The position numbers were made by a program, and so were the translations under genes. From contig JAEYYB010000138.1 of the NCBI GenBank assembly GCA_023430975.1, forward strand, positions 1 through 64,000: a DNA stretch of 64,000 nucleotides. The letters run 5' to 3'. This stretch comes from Bacillota bacterium (GTDB lineage: Bacteria > Bacillota > Clostridia > Acetivibrionales > DSM-2933). Shown here piece after piece: positions 62,025-64,000 of this stretch. Numbering within the stretch: position 1 is the first letter of the stretch; each line of letters starts with the position of its first letter. The notes beneath the pieces were generated by a model. The model made no database searches. It was not told the DNA's origin and saw nothing but the letters and a program-made list of their open reading frames with translations.

Positions 62025-63593
62025 CTAATTGGGTTCTTTTCCCCATACAAGCACATCGGAGATGTAGGCAGTAATCTTATCCTGAACAGTGAAATCCTTT
62101 GCCTCAGCATCAAAGGAATAATCATTATCCTGTTCAAAATAGCCCCAATCTTCCTGGGTAATTGAGCCAAATGCATACACTTCTTTGTTGGGAAGCAGGG
62201 TGCCTTTATCAAAGTATACCTCCAGATAATGATCTGTCCCTGTTGCTGGGGAGTGGCTTTCAAATTTCCCATGAACATCGGTTTTTTCTCCATGACTGAA
62301 GTAATATGATGAATATATGGGCTTGGAATCCCCTTCTTTAGTGAAATAGTATCTTATCTTCAGGTCTTTTAAATTTATTGCGTCGGAGCCTGTATTTGTA
62401 ACTTTAAAATCCAAACTGATTCCCTGAGTGCGATTTAGTTTATCTCTGTTGTAAAACTCCAGCTTCACACTATTTGATCCGTTCTTTGCAGAATTATTTT
62501 TACCGGTAGTGCTGCTGGAAGGCGTAGCATTTACATCGGATGCTTTAACCTTCGAAGGAGCAGGAGTATTGCTGCCTTGCATTTGTGTAGCTTTCGCAGG
62601 TGTATTGGTATATATAATTGATGGCTGTTTTGGAGTTGGTGATAAAATCTGTGTTGCAGGTTTCGGCGTAGATGTTGGAACAGTCATTGAAGCATCTGCC
62701 TTTTTGGAAGGCTGACTGGAGTTTGTGGTATTTTTGTTAGTATTTGGGATTGTGGGTAACGAGCCTTCTTTATCAGCATTAAATAAGCCTGATAACTCCG
62801 CCAGCTGATTAACAGGGGTATCGGTTAAGCTGGATTTGTTTAATTGGCTTCCGTTCTCAATGGCTTTCAAATATAAATAATATTTTCCCATGGATGTATT
62901 ATTTCTTGACGAAGCTTCTTTATCGGATGAAGCAAGACTTAAGGCTTCACTTCTTATTTTCAGTTTTTGGCTTTTGGCAATGATATCAACTTTTTTCTGA
63001 CTATTTGACAGAAGAGAATTTACAGCAACTTCATCATCAGAATCATTTAATGCTGCTGAGAGTAAGACGAAATTCTCTGATTTTTTATCTATAACACCAA
63101 TGGAAATGAGCTTTTCAATATATTCGCCCAGTGCCTGATTTACAGGTTTACCGCACAGGCCAAGGTCATCAATCACTCCTATGGAATCATTATTAAGAGC
63201 AACAACGTTTACAACTTTAAGGTCTTTATCAAATTCAAATTCGGTACTTGGATTCACATCAACATCAATATACCCATATATTGGGACTGCGAAAGGACTG
63301 TATACTTTTATCAAAACCAGAGCAGCAATCAGTACAGCTGCTGCTGCAGATAAAAAGGGAAAGAGTTTATGCTTTATATTTCTGTGAGACAAAACGTCTG
63401 AAAGCCTGAACTTTACAGTATGCCCAATTTTCATATGGTTTTTACGGCGAATGAAAATAAACCGGCCTTTTGAGTCTAGTACAACAGCCTCACTGTCAGA
63501 CATTTCATAAACTATTCCTATATCATAGTTGTCATCTTGTGCACTATCTATTGAATTTTCCATATCATATTCAATAGTACCGCTGTGCTTCAT
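62025..63593 (-). CDS. rsgI: RsgI-type anti-sigma factor with CBM3 sensor
   Basis: A 522-residue protein. The cytoplasmic RsgI_N domain spans about 22-70, a membrane helix 77-97, and an extracytoplasmic domain 103-260 contains VDVNPSTEFE (Asn114-Pro115), the conserved cleavage-type site. A Thr/Pro/Ser/Asn linker (about 265-372) leads to a CBM3 (about 375-520; VKLEFYNRDKLNRTQGISLD, LKDLKIRYYFTKEGDSKP, YISDVLVWGKEPN). CBM3 domains bind crystalline cellulose, so this pair probably responds to cellulose; C. thermocellum RsgI1, 2 and 4 are analogues. Its ATG overlaps the sigI stop (TAATG), giving tight coupling. The GH74 gene follows on the same strand. Confidence 0.93.
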   Translation of the reverse strand: MKHSGTIEYDMENSIDSAQDDNYDIGIVYEMSDSEAVVLDSKGRFIFIRRKNHMKIGHTVKFRLSDVLSHRNIKHKLFPFLSAAAAVLIAALVLIKVYSPFAVPIYGYIDVDVNPSTEFEFDKDLKVVNVVALNNDSIGVIDDLGLCGKPVNQALGEYIEKLISIGVIDKKSENFVLLSAALNDSDDEVAVNSLLSNSQKKVDIIAKSQKLKIRSEALSLASSDKEASSRNNTSMGKYYLYLKAIENGSQLNKSSLTDTPVNQLAELSGLFNADKEGSLPTIPNTNKNTTNSSQPSKKADASMTVPTSTPKPATQILSPTPKQPSIIYTNTPAKATQMQGSNTPAPSKVKASDVNATPSSSTTGKNNSAKNGSNSVKLEFYNRDKLNRTQGISLDFKVTNTGSDAINLKDLKIRYYFTKEGDSKPIYSSYYFSHGEKTDVHGKFESHSPATGTDHYLEVYFDKGTLLPNKEVYAFGSITQEDWGYFEQDNDYSFDAEAKDFTVQDKITAYISDVLVWGKEPN

Positions 63594-64000
63594 TAGCTTA
63601 TCTCCTCCTCCGCATACTTGAAAATCCTCTTGGATATTTCAAGATTACTTTTTAAAATTATTGAAACAGCAATTATGTATTTTCTGTTGTTCTCAATCGT
63701 TCTTCTATGGACATTTACCTTTTTTAGGAGTTCATTTCTAGGTATGTGTTTATTTTTCTTCAACTTTTCGAAAAGCTGAGCGTCATTGGCAAGTATTCTT
63801 GCTATACTTATACAAAGCCTGCGGGAGTCGTCATGCTTTGGAGAACTTACAGCAAGATCCGCGATTGTGATGCCATATTTCTTTAGCTCATGCCTCAAGG
63901 CATCAATTTCTTCGCTTGCCTCAATATTTTCATAATTGTAATGGGAGTCGGAAGTTAGATATTTTTCTTCAAATGCATCATATTCATCTATACTGGAGAA
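63593..64000 (-). CDS. sigI: RNA polymerase sigma factor SigI (third), N-terminal part outside the window
   Basis: The last 135 residues of a SigI, read in frame from the window edge (FSSIDEYDAFEEKYLTSDSH): the domain linker, then HELKKYGITIADLAVSSPKH, DSRRLCISIARILANDAQLF and HRRTIENNRKYIIAVSIILK, matching the C-terminal halves of the other two copies. Region 2 is beyond 64000. The stop overlaps the rsgI start by one base, with GGAGGAGGAG just ahead serving the anti-sigma gene. The pair is co-oriented with GH74. Confidence 0.92.
   Translation of the reverse strand, partial: FSSIDEYDAFEEKYLTSDSHYNYENIEASEEIDALRHELKKYGITIADLAVSSPKHDDSRRLCISIARILANDAQLFEKLKKNKHIPRNELLKKVNVHRRTIENNRKYIIAVSIILKSNLEISKRIFKYAEEEIS

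Overview
The window is low-GC DNA (roughly 35-37% by eye) from a cellulosome-producing member of the Clostridia. Seven secreted proteins end in dockerins, there are three SigI-RsgI (biomass-sensing sigma/anti-sigma) pairs, and a Gram-positive style RNase J and PolX are present. The dockerin repeats carry an Ile-Asn-Met-x-Asp core and two of them follow an X-module resembling the one in the anchoring module of C. thermocellum CipA, i.e. type II-like dockerins on enzymes. That reversal is known from Pseudobacteroides (Bacteroides) cellulosolvens, which is my best guess for the species or a close relative (inference).

Layout. 1-2.3 kb: debris (end of an IS4-type transposase, truncated kinase, atypical peptide deformylase paralogue, GNAT remnant). 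2.4-7.4 kb: a 5'-truncated M6 protease remnant with discoidin-like and CBM3 domains, then a dockerin-bearing GH9 protein whose expected catalytic Glu is Val. 7.4-12.2 kb: minus-strand accessory genes (ANT(6), VanZ, DUF1697, flavodoxin), three of whose neighbours carry frameshifts or a stop. 12.4-16.1 kb: hscC-type Hsp70 and a membrane J-like partner. 16.2-21.8 kb: metallo-beta-lactamase remnant, SleB-type cell wall hydrolase, GH10-CBM9-CBM9 lipoprotein xylanase, galU. 22-28.8 kb: a BcrA-type ABC exporter and a MacB-type ABC system with an unusual large secreted partner. 29-36.6 kb: alpha/beta hydrolase, membrane acyltransferase-like protein, and a 1379-residue NRPS-like enzyme with the architecture of epsilon-poly-L-lysine synthetase.

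36.6-51.7 kb is a plant-wall degradation block: sigI-rsgI, GH43-dockerin, two CE12 esterase-dockerin genes, a second sigI-rsgI whose sensor end has PA14 plus a CBM35-like domain, CotH-dockerin and PL11 rhamnogalacturonan lyase-dockerin. Three promoters in this block share a CCC(N17-18)CG motif resembling SigI promoters, lying before the CE12 pair, before the second sigI, and before PL11. This suggests an autoregulated rhamnogalacturonan/pectin regulon. 51.9-58.6 kb is housekeeping (RNase J, PolX, a membrane MutS-like ATPase) plus a truncated crystallin/CAP protein. 58.9-64 kb: GH74 xyloglucanase-X-dockerin and a third rsgI (CBM3 sensor) with its sigI running off the window.

Two families of small intergenic repeats are scattered through the window: a ~100-bp near-palindrome that looks like a MITE (about ten copies including internal deletion derivatives and one nested insertion), and an ~80-bp double-hairpin element with copies on both sides of the GH74 gene. 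No rRNA, tRNA or CRISPR array was seen.
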